In this document: positions 33,693 through 41,525 of the stretch, in pieces
How the letters are laid out: each line of letters begins with the position of its first letter
Numbering within the stretch: the stretch's first letter is position 1
Assembly (NCBI GenBank): GCA_910579135.1
Contig: CAJTTM010000012.1
Location: 1-64,000, forward strand
Length of the DNA: 64,000 nucleotides
Source of the DNA: an uncultured Erysipelotrichales bacterium
GTDB lineage: Bacteria; Bacillota_I; Bacilli_A; Erysipelotrichales; Coprobacillaceae
Direction: 5' to 3'
The notes under the pieces: generated by a model
Database searches by the model: none
What the model saw: only the letters and a program-made list of their open reading frames with translations
What the model was told of the DNA's origin: nothing
Made by a program: the position numbers and the translations under genes

Positions 33693-33740
33693 TGTTCATT
33701 CCTCATTTCTTAATTTATTATAAACACTGATTTAGTGTGT

Positions 33741-34022
33741 TTACCAAATATAATTTGTTTGTAATTCTCTTATAAAATAATTAACTTCTTTTTCACATTT
33801 TTCTTCATATCCTTTTGAACAAGAAAAATGATTTTCAAAGATATGTATCATTTCATGAACTAAAGTTTCTTGTTGCTGAATATAAGAACATCTTGAATTG
33901 ATTATAACTAAATATTCATAACCATTATAATAGGCAAATCCTTTTACATATCCAGCTAAATTTTCATACTTTAAATTAATGTTATTCCATTGTAAAAAAT
34001 CTTCAAAATTCAATTTAATCAC
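33741..34022 (-). CDS. ImmA/IrrE-like metallopeptidase
   Basis: A 93-residue protein with the zinc motif HEMIH at 56-60. Shorter than usual ImmA (~150 aa), but the core helix is kept. In ICEBs1 and many prophages ImmA cleaves the adjacent CI-like repressor to trigger induction; here it lies 3 bases after the repressor gene, so the same role is likely. Confidence 0.75.
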   Translation of the reverse strand: MIKLNFEDFLQWNNINLKYENLAGYVKGFAYYNGYEYLVIINSRCSYIQQQETLVHEMIHIFENHFSCSKGYEEKCEKEVNYFIRELQTNYIW

Positions 34023-34025
34023 ACC

Positions 34026-34475
34026 TTACTTAGTTTCTTTATTAAATGTGTCAATAATTTTTAATATTTGTGCTAAGTCTTGTGGCTCTAACTTTCTTGC
34101 TTTATCAAATAACAATACTAATTGATCATTAGAGTGTATTTCGTTGTATAATTCTAATAGATCTGGATCATTTTTTTCTAAATAGTTTACATTTTCTATA
34201 TAACTACCAAGACTATCGTTTTCTGTATTGAATTTGACATTTTCTTCTGCTTCTTTTATCAATTCATTAACATTAATGCTTAGAGCTGAACAAATAATAG
34301 TTAATGTTTCAATGTCTATTCGAGATTTTCCATCTTCATATCGTTTGATGGAACTTTTTGTTTTCAAATTACCAATTTTAGAAACCAATTGATCTAAACT
34401 GATATTTTGGTTTATTCTTTCTCTTTTTATAATAGAACCGATTTGTTTATAAAGAAGCATATCTATCTTTGACAT
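34026..34475 (-). CDS. CI-like HTH repressor
   Basis: A 149-residue XRE-family regulator. HTH at about 12-65 (IKRERINQNISLDQLVSKIG ... SIKRYEDGKSRIDI). The C-terminal part lacks a Ser-Lys peptidase motif, so relief of repression probably depends on the ImmA-like protein. Promoter TTGTTT-16-TATAAT lies upstream on the minus strand. It is divergent from the Cro-like gene with shared operators between. Confidence 0.88.
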   Translation of the reverse strand: MSKIDMLLYKQIGSIIKRERINQNISLDQLVSKIGNLKTKSSIKRYEDGKSRIDIETLTIICSALSINVNELIKEAEENVKFNTENDSLGSYIENVNYLEKNDPDLLELYNEIHSNDQLVLLFDKARKLEPQDLAQILKIIDTFNKETK

Positions 34476-34498
34476 TGTTTCACCCCTTTGTAAATACT

Positions 34499-34526
34499 AT
34501 TATATCAAAAAAATGGTACAAAACAA
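34499..34526 (-). promoter_or_regulatory. promoter of the CI-like repressor
   Basis: On minus, TTGTTT and TATAAT are separated by 16 bases. Confidence 0.65.
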
Positions 34527-34557
34527 TAAAAAAATATAATTTTGTGCCAAAAAAGTG

Positions 34558-34586
34558 TTGATTTATATTTTTTAATGTGGTATTCT
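34558..34586 (+). promoter_or_regulatory. rightward early promoter
   Basis: TTGATT (34558-34563), 17 bases, TATTCT (34581-34586); an operator lies just downstream. Confidence 0.65.
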
Positions 34587-34592
34587 ATGTGT

Positions 34593-34610
34593 GTGCCATA
34601 AAATTGGAAC
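34593..34610. promoter_or_regulatory. phage operator 1
   Basis: GTGCC-N8-GGAAC, an imperfect dyad. An identical pattern occurs at 34843 and a half-site GTGCC at 34544. Likely CI/Cro binding site. Confidence 0.6.
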
Positions 34611-34625
34611 AAAAGAGGTGATTTA

Positions 34626-34820
34626 ATGACAGAGTATACAGTAGAACAGGCACGAATGCTATCAAAAATATCACAACAAAAAATGAGTGAAATTTTAGAG
34701 ATTAGTAAAAATTCATACATTAATAAAGAAAATGGTACATCAAGATTTTATGTAGATGAAGCGTTAAAATTTTCAAAAGCAGTAGGAATTCCGTTTGATA
34801 AAATAAAGTTTGTTATTTAG
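34626..34820 (+). CDS. Cro-like HTH protein
   Basis: A 64-residue single HTH domain (EQARMLSKISQQKMSEILEI, SKNSYINKENG). Start supported by AGAGGTG. First gene of the rightward early operon, facing the CI-like repressor across the operators; the usual lytic-switch layout. Confidence 0.8.
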   Translation: MTEYTVEQARMLSKISQQKMSEILEISKNSYINKENGTSRFYVDEALKFSKAVGIPFDKIKFVI

Positions 34821-34842
34821 TTCTATTTTTTTTAGATTGAAT

Positions 34843-34860
34843 GTGCCATAAAAACGGAAC
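34843..34860. promoter_or_regulatory. phage operator 2
   Basis: Second copy of GTGCC-N8-GGAAC. It lies 17 bases before a TTGACA (34877-34882) that could be the -35 of a second early promoter. Confidence 0.5.
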
Positions 34861-34920
34861 GTACATTTAAAAATTATTGACAATCATATAGTATCAGATA
34901 ATTAAGAATTGCGTATTAGA

Positions 34921-34984
34921 AAAAATGATTTTGAAGCCTAAAAAACGGAGTTAAAACGAAAAATATTTAAAAATGATTTTGAAG
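34921..34984. repeat. 16-bp direct repeat
   Basis: AAAAATGATTTTGAAG occurs at 34921-34936 and 34969-34984, 48 bases apart, in the leader of the next gene. It could be a further operator or a small duplication. Confidence 0.6.
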
Positions 34985-35017
34985 AAACATTCAAAACAGA
35001 TTAAGGAGTGATTAAAA

Positions 35018-35224
35018 ATGAATAAAGAAATTCTAGAAGAATTATTGAAATTAATTTCACAATTAAAACCTTATGAGTGGAATAGATTGAAAGTATTTGT
35101 AGACAAAAAATATTCTTCTAAACAAGATAAAACACCAATGCCAAGTTTAGAAGAATTAAAAAAATATTCAAATTTAGATTTTCCATCTATTAAAAATCAA
35201 CAATCTGAATGTGATAAGGACTAA
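35018..35224 (+). CDS. hypothetical phage protein, 68 aa
   Basis: Helical N-terminal half (EILEELLKLISQLKPYEW) and a Lys-rich C-terminal part. TTAAGGAGTG precedes the ATG. No family recognised. Its 3' end overlaps the convergent gene at 35190 by 35 bases. Confidence 0.6.
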   Translation: MNKEILEELLKLISQLKPYEWNRLKVFVDKKYSSKQDKTPMPSLEELKKYSNLDFPSIKNQQSECDKD

Positions 35225-35429
35225 TTCTATAAGAGTGATTATTGTAAATTAGTTCTAAGTAAGGAAATTCATATAAAGTATCTGCTTTTTTTCGTTGAAT
35301 TGGTGCATAGATATCAGCATTTTCTTCCCACCAAATTGCTGGACTTGTATGATGAATACCCATTTTACAATTTGGATCATCATTAAGACAAACCCAGTTA
35401 CCAATTAGACATGCATATATTTTAACCAT
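35190..35429 (-). CDS. hypothetical phage protein, 79 aa
   Basis: Starts MVKIYACLIGNWVCL; Trp- and Tyr-rich, compact. AAAGGAGGTG directly precedes the ATG, so the longer reading from 35492 is not used. It is the only minus-strand gene in the early region and may be expressed in lysogeny. No function recognised. Confidence 0.65.
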   Translation of the reverse strand: MVKIYACLIGNWVCLNDDPNCKMGIHHTSPAIWWEENADIYAPIQRKKADTLYEFPYLELIYNNHSYRISPYHIQIVDF

Positions 35430-35480
35430 GTAAACACCTCCTTTCAGGATGATTATATCACTTATGGAGGTTGATTTTAA

Positions 35481-35725
35481 TGAATTATTCAAAATGATTA
35501 GGAGAACGGCAGATGAAAAATTTATTTTTAAAAAATCAAGAAGGTAAAATAATGAAAGTTTCTAGCATTTGTATGTGTGATGAATGTCAAAAAAGAAAAA
35601 TGCCTGAATTATTTCTTGAAGATATGAATGGCAACTATGCTGATTGTATTAAAGTAAGTGATCTATTTGGTAGTGAGTATCAGTTGAGTAATGATTTAGA
35701 TGAATTATTCAAAAGTGATTAGGAG
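35481..35725. repeat. duplicated gene-end segment
   Basis: TGAATTATTCAAAA..TGATTAGGAG occurs at 35481-35504 and, with one extra G, at 35701-35725. The second copy is the end of the 69-aa gene (DELFKSD and stop). The first is an orphan copy of that end, so a neighbouring homolog was probably lost by recombination. Confidence 0.6.
35513..35722 (+). CDS. hypothetical phage protein, 69 aa, two Cys pair
   Basis: Contains CMCDECQKRKMPELF, a possible half zinc finger, and an acidic C-terminus. TTAGGAG precedes the ATG. No family recognised. Confidence 0.6.
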   Translation: MKNLFLKNQEGKIMKVSSICMCDECQKRKMPELFLEDMNGNYADCIKVSDLFGSEYQLSNDLDELFKSD

Positions 35726-35732
35726 GTAGAGT

Positions 35733-35855
35733 ATGAAAGTATTAAAAGAAATTATTTTTTGGTGGATTTTAATGGATGATATTTTACTTGTTGTTTCTAA
35801 AAAATGGCGTAAAGAAAGAATTTCTTATTTGAAAAGACTAGATAAGAAATCCTGA
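35733..35855 (+). CDS. small phage protein, 40 aa
   Basis: MKVLKEIIFWWILMDDILLV followed by a basic tail; one likely membrane helix. AGGAGG precedes the ATG. Ends in TGA. Function unknown. Confidence 0.55.
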   Translation: MKVLKEIIFWWILMDDILLVVSKKWRKERISYLKRLDKKS

Positions 35856-35867
35856 ATAAATTTGTCA

Positions 35868-35937
35868 TCACCTCCTTTCATGCAAGGTTATTCTGGGCAG
35901 CTTTTAATGAAATTAGTGTACTGCTTTGAGGAGGTGA
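35868..35937. promoter_or_regulatory. inverted repeat that can hide a ribosome site
   Basis: TCACCTCCT (35868-35876) and AGGAGGTGA (35929-35937) are perfect 9-base complements. The right arm is a strong Shine-Dalgarno that leads only into mini-ORFs of two or six codons. The left arm matches the 16S rRNA 3' end. It may be a translational switch or a decayed gene start. Confidence 0.45.
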
Positions 35938-35987
35938 ATGAAGTAATGATTTAGATTTTATAGTCATATTATGTAAGGGAGGGAAAA

Positions 35988-36152
35988 ATGGAAAAGAAAC
36001 ATGTAAAAAAATTTGAATATGAACATGGAACAGCATTTGTTCATTATGATGAATTACCAACACAAGAAGTGTGGGAGAAAGTTTGTAATATTATTTGGAG
36101 TGGTTATGAAAAACAAAAAATCGACTTGGCAGAGTCGATTAGTAAAAATTAA
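35988..36152 (+). CDS. small phage protein, 54 aa
   Basis: Starts MEKKHVKKFEYEHGTAFVHY and ends in a helical charged tail. AAGGGAGGG precedes the ATG. Function unknown; a hairpin (ATCGACT/AGTCGAT) lies in the 3' end of the gene. Confidence 0.6.
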   Translation: MEKKHVKKFEYEHGTAFVHYDELPTQEVWEKVCNIIWSGYEKQKIDLAESISKN

Positions 36153-36205
36153 ATAACAAAATTTAATCACCTATATTATAGGTGGTTGGGAAGGAAAAAT
36201 CAAGT

Positions 36206-36367
36206 ATGAAAAGATTAAGTGATAGAGGAATTGAAACAATAATGGTTATTGCGTTTTTAATAGCTTCCATTATTGCAATTGTTGTAGTTAACAATATGCA
36301 AGAAAAACAAATCCAAGAATGGCAGAAAGAACAAGGAATTAAAATAGAAGTGGTAGAAAATGAATAG
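36206..36367 (+). CDS. small single-pass membrane protein, 53 aa
   Basis: One membrane helix (MVIAFLIASIIAIVVV) with a charged C-terminus. AAGGAA lies upstream of the ATG at 36206; a GTG at 36182 has no ribosome site. It overlaps the next gene by 8 bases. Function unknown. Confidence 0.55.
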   Translation: MKRLSDRGIETIMVIAFLIASIIAIVVVNNMQEKQIQEWQKEQGIKIEVVENE

Positions 36368-36602
36368 AGATCAATTTGTACAGTTACATAGTACATATGA
36401 AAGTATTGAAGAAGTAGAAGATTTAATTTCTTGTTTAAAGGAATCTAGAGATTATCTTAATGATAATGTAGGAGATACTCCTTTACTTTCTTCAAAGATA
36501 CCAACTTACAATGATATTATGCATGCATTTAATGTAGCAATTAAAAATTTAGAAGATGAAGAAATGTACTTGAAAAGTATGTTTATAACGGAGGGAATAT
36601 AA
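36360..36602 (+). CDS. hypothetical phage protein, 80 aa
   Basis: Helical acidic protein (YESIEEVEDLISCLKESRD). It is translationally coupled to the genes on both sides: 8-base overlap in front, no gap behind. It precedes the AAA ATPase of the replication cluster. Function unknown. Confidence 0.6.
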   Translation: MNRDQFVQLHSTYESIEEVEDLISCLKESRDYLNDNVGDTPLLSSKIPTYNDIMHAFNVAIKNLEDEEMYLKSMFITEGI

Positions 36603-37271
36603 ATGGGATTAGCAACTTTAGTTTTAGGAGAAAGTGGAAGTGGTAAATCCACTTCTTTAAGAAATTTTGAAAGAAATGAAATATTAGTATTTAATACAGC
36701 AGATAAAGTTTTACCGTTTAGAAAAAAGTTAAATGTAATTAATTTAAGAAAAGCTAGTTATTCAGAGCGTTATCATTTAATCAAAAAATATATTTCAAAA
36801 CATCAAGATAAGTGTAAGGTATTTGTGATAGACGATAGCCAGTATTTAATGGCTTTTGAAATGTTTGATAGAGCTAAGGAAACTGGATATAACAAATTCA
36901 CAGATATTGCTTTAGATTTTAAGAACTTATTGGATTTTATACAAACATCAACAAATGAAGATGTAACAGTTTACTTGTTGCATCATACTGAATTAAATGA
37001 AGTTGGGAAAATCAAAGCTAAAACAAGCGGAAAAATGATTGATAACCAATTAACACTAGAAGGATTATTTTCTATTGTTCTTATGACAAGGGCATATGAT
37101 GGGAACTTTAAATTTTTAACACAAAGTGATGGATTGGATCCTGTTAAAACACCATTAGAAATGTTTACTGAAAAAGAGATTGATAATGATCTAAAATCAG
37201 TAGACAAAATTATTCGTGAATATTATGAAATGCCTTTACCATACAAAGAAGAAAGTGAGGAAGCTGAATAA
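36603..37271 (+). CDS. phage AAA/P-loop ATPase
   Basis: A 222-residue RecA-like NTPase. Walker A GESGSGKST is at 9-17, Walker B VFVIDD at 73-78, and a sensor-like LLHHTE lies near 120. This family of phage nucleotide-binding proteins lies with Gp157 and SSB-like genes and probably acts in replication or recombination as an annealing/loader factor. One base overlaps the next gene. Confidence 0.85.
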   Translation: MGLATLVLGESGSGKSTSLRNFERNEILVFNTADKVLPFRKKLNVINLRKASYSERYHLIKKYISKHQDKCKVFVIDDSQYLMAFEMFDRAKETGYNKFTDIALDFKNLLDFIQTSTNEDVTVYLLHHTELNEVGKIKAKTSGKMIDNQLTLEGLFSIVLMTRAYDGNFKFLTQSDGLDPVKTPLEMFTEKEIDNDLKSVDKIIREYYEMPLPYKEESEEAE

Positions 37272-37756
37272 TGAATTTATATGAAATCAATTCACAGATA
37301 GAAAATTTTGAATTTAAGATTGATGAGGAAACTGGTGAAGTTCTTAATATGAATGAGCTTAATGAACTTAAGATGTCAAAAGACGAAAAGATAGAGAACA
37401 TTGCTTTATGGATTAAAAATTTAAAGTCAGATGAGAAAGCGTTAGATGATGAAATCAAGACTTTACAAGCTCGTAAAAAATCAAAGAAGAGCAAGATTGA
37501 TAATTTATCGTCTTACTTGGAAAGTGTCTTAAATGGCTCTAAATTTGATAAAACAAGAGTATCTATTAGCTTTAGAAAGAGTTCATCAGTTGTTATTGAT
37601 GATGAAAAGGGATTTATTGATGTGTTTAGTGAAACTGATATGGTTAGTCAAACTGTTAAGATGTCAATAAATAAAAAAGCAGTCAAAGAATATTTGAAAG
37701 ATAATATTTCAGCATATGCACATATAGAAGAAAAACAAAATATACAAATTAAATAG
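37271..37756 (+). CDS. Siphovirus Gp157-like protein
   Basis: A 161-residue coiled-coil protein. Layout matches the Gp157 family: helical N-terminal half, Lys-rich centre (ARKKSKKSKIDNLSSYLE) and a strand-rich end. First described in Streptococcus phage Sfi; linked to phage-resistance phenotypes, mechanism unknown. Coupled to the ATPase by overlap. Confidence 0.8.
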   Translation: MNLYEINSQIENFEFKIDEETGEVLNMNELNELKMSKDEKIENIALWIKNLKSDEKALDDEIKTLQARKKSKKSKIDNLSSYLESVLNGSKFDKTRVSISFRKSSSVVIDDEKGFIDVFSETDMVSQTVKMSINKKAVKEYLKDNISAYAHIEEKQNIQIK

Positions 37757-37768
37757 GAGGAACAGAAA

Positions 37769-38329
37769 ATGAGAAAATATCAAGGATGGGAAAGTGTAGA
37801 AGAAAGTGGGAATTTTGATTCTATTAAACCAGGTGGTTATGTTGCAGTTATTAAAAATATTGAAGATGATTCAGATAAGGAATATTTAAGAATTTCTTAT
37901 GATATAGCAGAGGGAAAATTTAAAAATTATTACATGGGTTTATACAACTCTCAAAACTTTTGGGGAGGTAATTTCTTTAGATCATACAAAGAAAGTACTA
38001 TTGGCTTCTTTAAAGGTTTTATTACAGCTATTGAAAAATCTAATCCAGCATATAGATGGGATTGGAATGAACAAGGATTAAAAGGAAAGTTAATAGGTAT
38101 TGTGTTGCAGGAAGAGGAATATATTCCACAACAAGGTAAATATGCAGGTCAAGTTAGAACACGTTTAATTGCACAAGAAGTTCACTCTGTAGATAAGATC
38201 CGTAAAGGGGAATATACAGTTAAAGAAAAGAAATCATTAGTTCAAAATCAAAATACACAATCTCAAAACACAAGCTCATTTGCAGACAGTCAATCTTTTA
38301 ATATTGGTGAAGATGATATTCAATTCTAA
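37769..38329 (+). CDS. DUF669-like ssDNA-binding protein
   Basis: A 186-residue protein. Aromatic OB-like core (YLRISYDIAEGKFKNYYMG, FFKGFITAIEKSN), a Gln/Ser-rich linker, and the acidic end GEDDIQF, typical of single-strand-binding proteins that recruit partners with the tail. Position between ATPase and nuclease supports a replication role. Confidence 0.75.
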   Translation: MRKYQGWESVEESGNFDSIKPGGYVAVIKNIEDDSDKEYLRISYDIAEGKFKNYYMGLYNSQNFWGGNFFRSYKESTIGFFKGFITAIEKSNPAYRWDWNEQGLKGKLIGIVLQEEEYIPQQGKYAGQVRTRLIAQEVHSVDKIRKGEYTVKEKKSLVQNQNTQSQNTSSFADSQSFNIGEDDIQF

Positions 38330-38331
38330 TT

Positions 38332-38796
38332 ATGGAAATATTAATTGATACAAGAGAAAAACCTAATGCAATAGGTAAAATTATTAAGCAATTTGAAGAG
38401 AATAATATTAAATATGCACGTTCTAAGCTATTTGTAGGGGACTATATGTCCCTTGCGAATGCTAGATTTGTTATTGACAGGAAACAAGATTTACAAGAAT
38501 TGTGTGGTAATGTCTGCCAGCAACATCAGAGGTTTAAGGCAGAGCTTCAAAGGGCTAATGAATTAGGTATCAAGGTTTGTATTTTGGTTGAACATGGAGG
38601 AAATATAAGCTGTCTAGAGGATGTTAAAGGTTGGATTAATCCAAGATTAAAGAAGAGCCCAAAAGCAACAAAAGGAGAGACTCTATACAAAATTCTAGAT
38701 ACATTAAGTTGGAATTATAATGTTGATTTTGAATTTTGCAAAAAAGGTGAGACAGGATTGAAAATAATTGAACTCTTAAAAAAGAATGGTGGTTAG
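38332..38796 (+). CDS. ERCC4-family nuclease
   Basis: A 154-residue single-domain nuclease. IDTREKP (5-11), GDY (36-38) and IDRK (48-51) form the ERCC4/XPF active site. Such phage proteins probably resolve branched DNA in replication or recombination. Begins two bases after the SSB-like gene. Confidence 0.85.
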   Translation: MEILIDTREKPNAIGKIIKQFEENNIKYARSKLFVGDYMSLANARFVIDRKQDLQELCGNVCQQHQRFKAELQRANELGIKVCILVEHGGNISCLEDVKGWINPRLKKSPKATKGETLYKILDTLSWNYNVDFEFCKKGETGLKIIELLKKNGG

Positions 38797-38797
38797 T

Positions 38798-39607
38798 ATG
38801 TCATTATCAGATTTTATTGATAAAAGTAGTGGATACATCCCTTTATGGAGAGATGGCTGGGAAGATTGGGACTGGTATTATGATGATAACACGAAAAACG
38901 TGTTCATTCACTGCTATAGAAGAGCAGGATATAGAGATAGAAGTTATCAAGGAGTCAGATTAAAAAAAGGTTCATTTGTGACATCTAGAAGTCAAATTGC
39001 AAGAGAATTAAAGATAAGTGAACAAAATGTTAGAACCGCATTAAAAAAACTAGTATCAACCAACGATATTTTAGTTGAAACAAGCCGAAAAGGTACGATT
39101 ATAACAGTAAAAAACTATGATTACCTTGTTAATACAAAACTAACAGTTAACCAACACCTAACCAACAGCCAACCAACACCTAACCAACCATTAACCAGTA
39201 ACCAACCAACGGCTAACCAACAGCTAACCACTAACAATAAAGAAAAGAAAGAAAAGAATGTTGTTACGCAAAACAGCGTAACCAACTACACCGACGACTT
39301 TTTGGAATTTTGGGAAGCATACAAAAAGAAAAGAGATAAAATGAGTACTTTTGAATACTGGCAAACAATGGATGTTAATGATGGGTTGTTGAAAGATATT
39401 ATCAAAGGTGCAGAAGAATACTCTAAAACATTTCAAGGAAATAGTACATACATGAAATATCCAAGAACTTTCTTAATAGATGAAATGTGGAAAGAATTTA
39501 TAGAAGAATCAAGAAATGAAGAAAATGAAGTGTTGAAAGAAAAGGAAAAGAATTTAGAGTATTTTAAAAAAATGGGTGTAGTTGATGATGAAGGAAATAT
39601 TTTATGA
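38798..39607 (+). CDS. replisome organizer (DnaD-like/phage O-like)
   Basis: A 269-residue initiator. Winged-helix region (TSRSQIARELKISEQNVRTA) recognises the origin. The centre (about 115-150) is a low-complexity Asn/Gln/Thr/Pro stretch encoded by tandem iterons. A DnaD-like C-terminus follows and would load the helicase. The ATG at 38798 is used; an in-frame ATG at 38786 overlaps the nuclease gene. It ends in ATGA overlap with the helicase. Confidence 0.8.
   Translation: MSLSDFIDKSSGYIPLWRDGWEDWDWYYDDNTKNVFIHCYRRAGYRDRSYQGVRLKKGSFVTSRSQIARELKISEQNVRTALKKLVSTNDILVETSRKGTIITVKNYDYLVNTKLTVNQHLTNSQPTPNQPLTSNQPTANQQLTTNNKEKKEKNVVTQNSVTNYTDDFLEFWEAYKKKRDKMSTFEYWQTMDVNDGLLKDIIKGAEEYSKTFQGNSTYMKYPRTFLIDEMWKEFIEESRNEENEVLKEKEKNLEYFKKMGVVDDEGNIL
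39141..39236. repeat. iteron array, probable phage replication origin
   Basis: The motif AACCAAC (and the near forms AACCAG and AACCAC) recurs about eight times at ~10-12-base intervals within the initiator gene. It translates as repeated NQP/NQQ tripeptides. Origins inside the initiator gene, bound by that protein, are standard for lambda-type phages. Confidence 0.65.
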
Positions 39608-40857
39608 TACCTTTGGATAAGAGAAAAGAATGGGATAGTCTGACTCCTATAGAATGGAATGAGATTAGACTGTTGGGTATATTATCACATTTTCCTAAGA
39701 TGATTGATAAGTTGAATTTTGATAGTGAGTACTTTTCAAATCCATTGCATGGAAAATTATTTAATGTTTTAAAGGAGTATGGAATGGATCCAAACAAAAT
39801 TCCGTTTGTACTTCATAAAGAATATGCTAACTATCTGGTAGATATATATTGTCAAAATTGTTTTGATGATGGAGCTGATGTCATGGCTCTTGGATATGCT
39901 AAAAACATTCTTGAAGAATATAAAACAAAAGAAATGAAAGAACTTGATGATAGATTACATCTTGGACTTATTGGTAGTGATGAATACTATTTAGAATTAA
40001 CGAAAGTCAAAAATCTAACTTGTGAACCTCAAATAGATGAATTAACTGATGAATTGATTGATGAAATGGTGAGTGATGATAGTAAAGGACTTACAATAGA
40101 CAGGTTCAAATTATTATCAAGTTCTTTAAAAATAGAAATGACAGATATAATCACAGTAGCAGCAACAAGTGGATTTGGGAAATCAGCATTCTTACTTAAT
40201 CTATATCAGGCATTGTCACAAGATAAAAATACGTTATGTAAATGCCAGTATTATAATCTGGAGGTTGCTCCTAAGACAATGATTAAAAGACTTTTAGCAA
40301 TCACTAGTGATGTTGTCATGGATGATTTTAATAGAACTAATTTGCATAAAGGTTTTTATGTTAATGCAAAGATGAAAATACAAAATGATTCTTTTATTAA
40401 TAGTGGTTCTATTACTTTAGAAGAGTTGAAAGCAAAGGTTTTGAATAATATTGATGAAGATAAAATTAATATTATTTTTATAGATCATATAGGACTTCTT
40501 GGATTGAATGATAAAGTATATAACACAAATGAATATAGCAGAATCACTTATTGTATGAAAGAAATAAGAAGTATGGCATTGGATAATAATTTGATAGTGT
40601 TTATTGCTTCACAATTTGATAGAAGTTCAATAAAGAGTGACAATTTAACAATGAGCAGTTTAAAGAGTTCTGGAGAAATAGAAAATTCTAGTACTCATGT
40701 ACTTTTGTTGAAAGAAAGTAAGGAAAGAGAAACTTCTGATAAAAGCATATATCAGGAAGTGATGATTGATATTGTAAAAAACAGAAATGGTCAACTTAGG
40801 AAATTAGATCATTATACATTTGTGAAAGAGAAGCAAAGATTTAATGAAAAACTATAA
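39604..40857 (+). CDS. DnaB-like replicative helicase
   Basis: A 417-residue RecA-fold helicase. N-terminal DnaB-N-like helices (1-~110), Walker A TSGFGKS at about 188-194, Walker B IIFIDHIG, and a glutamine/arginine finger region in FIASQFDRSS. It unwinds the fork during phage replication after loading by the preceding protein. Translationally coupled through ATGA. Confidence 0.88.
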   Translation: MIPLDKRKEWDSLTPIEWNEIRLLGILSHFPKMIDKLNFDSEYFSNPLHGKLFNVLKEYGMDPNKIPFVLHKEYANYLVDIYCQNCFDDGADVMALGYAKNILEEYKTKEMKELDDRLHLGLIGSDEYYLELTKVKNLTCEPQIDELTDELIDEMVSDDSKGLTIDRFKLLSSSLKIEMTDIITVAATSGFGKSAFLLNLYQALSQDKNTLCKCQYYNLEVAPKTMIKRLLAITSDVVMDDFNRTNLHKGFYVNAKMKIQNDSFINSGSITLEELKAKVLNNIDEDKINIIFIDHIGLLGLNDKVYNTNEYSRITYCMKEIRSMALDNNLIVFIASQFDRSSIKSDNLTMSSLKSSGEIENSSTHVLLLKESKERETSDKSIYQEVMIDIVKNRNGQLRKLDHYTFVKEKQRFNEKL

Positions 40858-41023
40858 GAAAGTTACAGACAACAAAAGATTTTCAATCGAGTTTAACTGT
40901 TCATCATATCCAGAATTAATTTATATCTACGAAACAAAGTATCAAGATAAATATCAACTTATAGGATATTCGTTTAACAGAAAATATGAAAGAGGAGAAC
41001 TGGTTTTATGTCCAAGAGAATAG
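40844..41023 (+). CDS. small phage protein, 59 aa
   Basis: Starts MKNYKKVTDNKRFSIEF and is Tyr-rich. It overlaps the helicase end by 14 bases and the HNH gene start by 16, so it is squeezed into the operon. No good ribosome site of its own; translation is probably coupled. Unknown function. Confidence 0.5.
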   Translation: MKNYKKVTDNKRFSIEFNCSSYPELIYIYETKYQDKYQLIGYSFNRKYERGELVLCPRE

Positions 41024-41508
41024 AAAACTTAAAAGGTGAACAATGGGAAAGATATGCTAATAATTATTACTTTTCCAATTATGGAAGAGTAAAAAGGATT
41101 GGTAAGACTAAAGAATGGCTTATCAATCCATATACAAAAACTAATACAAAAGGTCATAAAGCATTGTATGTACATATACACGCTAAAGAAATAAGAGTTT
41201 CTAATGTGATATATCGTTTATTTATTGGAAGTATTCCAGAAGGCTATAGAGTACATCATAAAGACAACGTATATACAAACAATGATTATATGAATTTAGA
41301 ATTACTTTCTATGAAAGAATTAGGACAAGTAACAGGTTATAGAAGCAGAAGAAGATTAATCTATGACATAGATAATAAATGCTTTTACAAAGGTACAAGA
41401 GAAGCTGCTGCAAAGTTATATGTTAGTAGACAAACAATTAGTGATTATTGTAATGGCAAAGTAAAGAAGCCTATGCTCAATTTAAGGTGGGCATATAGTT
41501 GGGAATAG
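41008..41508 (+). CDS. NUMOD4-HNH homing endonuclease
   Basis: A 166-residue free-standing homing endonuclease. NUMOD4 (EQWERYANNYYFSNYGRVK), HNH_3 (YRVHHKDNVYTNNDYMNLEL) and a C-terminal NUMOD1-like helix-turn-helix (AAAKLYVSRQTISDYCNGK) in order. It nicks or cuts DNA of a related phage lacking the gene and spreads itself. GAGGAG precedes the ATG. Confidence 0.88.
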   Translation: MSKRIENLKGEQWERYANNYYFSNYGRVKRIGKTKEWLINPYTKTNTKGHKALYVHIHAKEIRVSNVIYRLFIGSIPEGYRVHHKDNVYTNNDYMNLELLSMKELGQVTGYRSRRRLIYDIDNKCFYKGTREAAAKLYVSRQTISDYCNGKVKKPMLNLRWAYSWE

Positions 41509-41525
41509 AGAAAGGATGATGAAAA

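Noticed and set aside
35830..35880. Minus-strand gene after AAAGGAGGTGATG
   Set aside because: The reading stops after about 20 codons inside the complement of the 40-aa plus-strand gene; the ribosome-like site is better explained as one arm of the inverted repeat.
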